64,000 bases of DNA from Natronococcus sp. A-GB1. Lineage in GTDB: Archaea; Halobacteriota; Halobacteria; Halobacteriales; Natrialbaceae. This document shows positions 63,959 through 64,000 of the stretch, piece after piece; the first letter of the stretch is position 1, and each line of letters opens with the position of its first letter. The stretch spans positions 109,782 through 173,781 of the forward strand of contig NZ_JARUKW010000011.1 in assembly GCF_029688845.1 (NCBI RefSeq), read 5' to 3'. The position numbers and the translations under genes are program-made. The notes below the pieces were generated by a model. The model was not told where the DNA came from. It searched no databases and saw only the letters and a list, made by a program, of their open reading frames with translations.

Positions 63959-64000
63959 ATGGGATATCAGTCGCGGACGATCAAGCAAGTTCTTCCGGAG
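63959..64000 (+). CDS. Partial CDS, possibly DUF262 (GmrSD-type)
   Basis: Only the first 14 residues are in view: MGYQSRTIKQVLPE. The start resembles DUF262 proteins, whose N-terminus commonly reads Y-x-S-x-TI-x-x-V followed by LPxIQR. That residue pattern lies beyond the window edge. The call is tentative. Confidence 0.35.
   Translation, partial: MGYQSRTIKQVLPE

Overview
The window is GC-rich DNA with strongly acidic predicted proteins, CTCGAG-rich codon use, and many genes whose start codon lies about 26-30 bases downstream of a TATA-like box (leaderless transcripts). Gene content (HTH_10/Bat-type regulator, halolysin-like subtilases, archaeal HMG-CoA synthase, RFC large subunit, NAD kinase-phosphatase fusion, BioU-type biotin gene) indicates an extremely halophilic archaeon (Halobacteria, probably Natrialba-type). 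The species cannot be named from sequence alone.

Bases 1-48,158 are mostly chromosomal core. 1-10.4 kb is a MoxR/DUF58/DUF4129/DUF4350/DUF1616 surface or secretion-linked locus, interrupted by a small EamA-type transporter and an HTH_10 regulator. 10.5-13.4 kb holds a polysaccharide-deacetylase-like lipoprotein, a UbiA prenyltransferase and a 40-residue protein. 13.5-15.6 kb is sucCD. 16.6-21.1 kb is a biotin operon, bioB-bioU-bioF-bioD. 21-23.5 kb has a zinc finger, rfcL and an AbrB/PIN pair. 24-30.3 kb has two secreted subtilases around cinA-like, XRE-type regulator and gcvH/gcvT genes. 30.7-36 kb has NYN and TatD genes, DUF2150, HMG-CoA synthase and two Dps-like genes. 36-40.8 kb has a SafE-like protein, a copper P-type ATPase and an AI-2E family protein. 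40.9-48.1 kb has gcvPA/gcvPB (completing the glycine cleavage P, T and H proteins in this window), a thioesterase, a DedA protein, the NAD kinase/IMPase fusion, a PduO-type adenosyltransferase and tRNA-Val(CAC).

From tRNA-Val onward the window changes to accessory DNA: less regular base composition, short unknown proteins, decayed genes and large gaps. 48.4-54.3 kb looks like a plasmid- or virus-derived replicon beside the tRNA, with a primase/SF3-helicase-like protein and a palindrome-dense non-coding block that could be its origin. 55.5-64 kb looks like a defence island: a winged-helix regulator with an operator-like inverted repeat, a truncated OLD-type TOPRIM gene, a two-gene unit of unknown function, an Mrr-nuclease/membrane/propeller/helical-repeat protein, an MBL-fold hydrolase overlapping a four-helix membrane protein, a broken PadR gene, and the start of a possible DUF262 gene at the window end.

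The most striking non-coding features are arrays of short palindromes with mostly 3-base loops (2265-2341 and 16231-16461), an element with shared ends present in long and short forms (16174-16362 and 34269-34326), a duplicated 3' end of the HMG-CoA synthase gene around the short form, and a duplicated promoter plus small ORF (10494-10737 and 15866-15965). The best candidates for an undescribed system are the MBL/membrane pair at 61508-63225 and the Mrr multidomain protein at 58461-60626.
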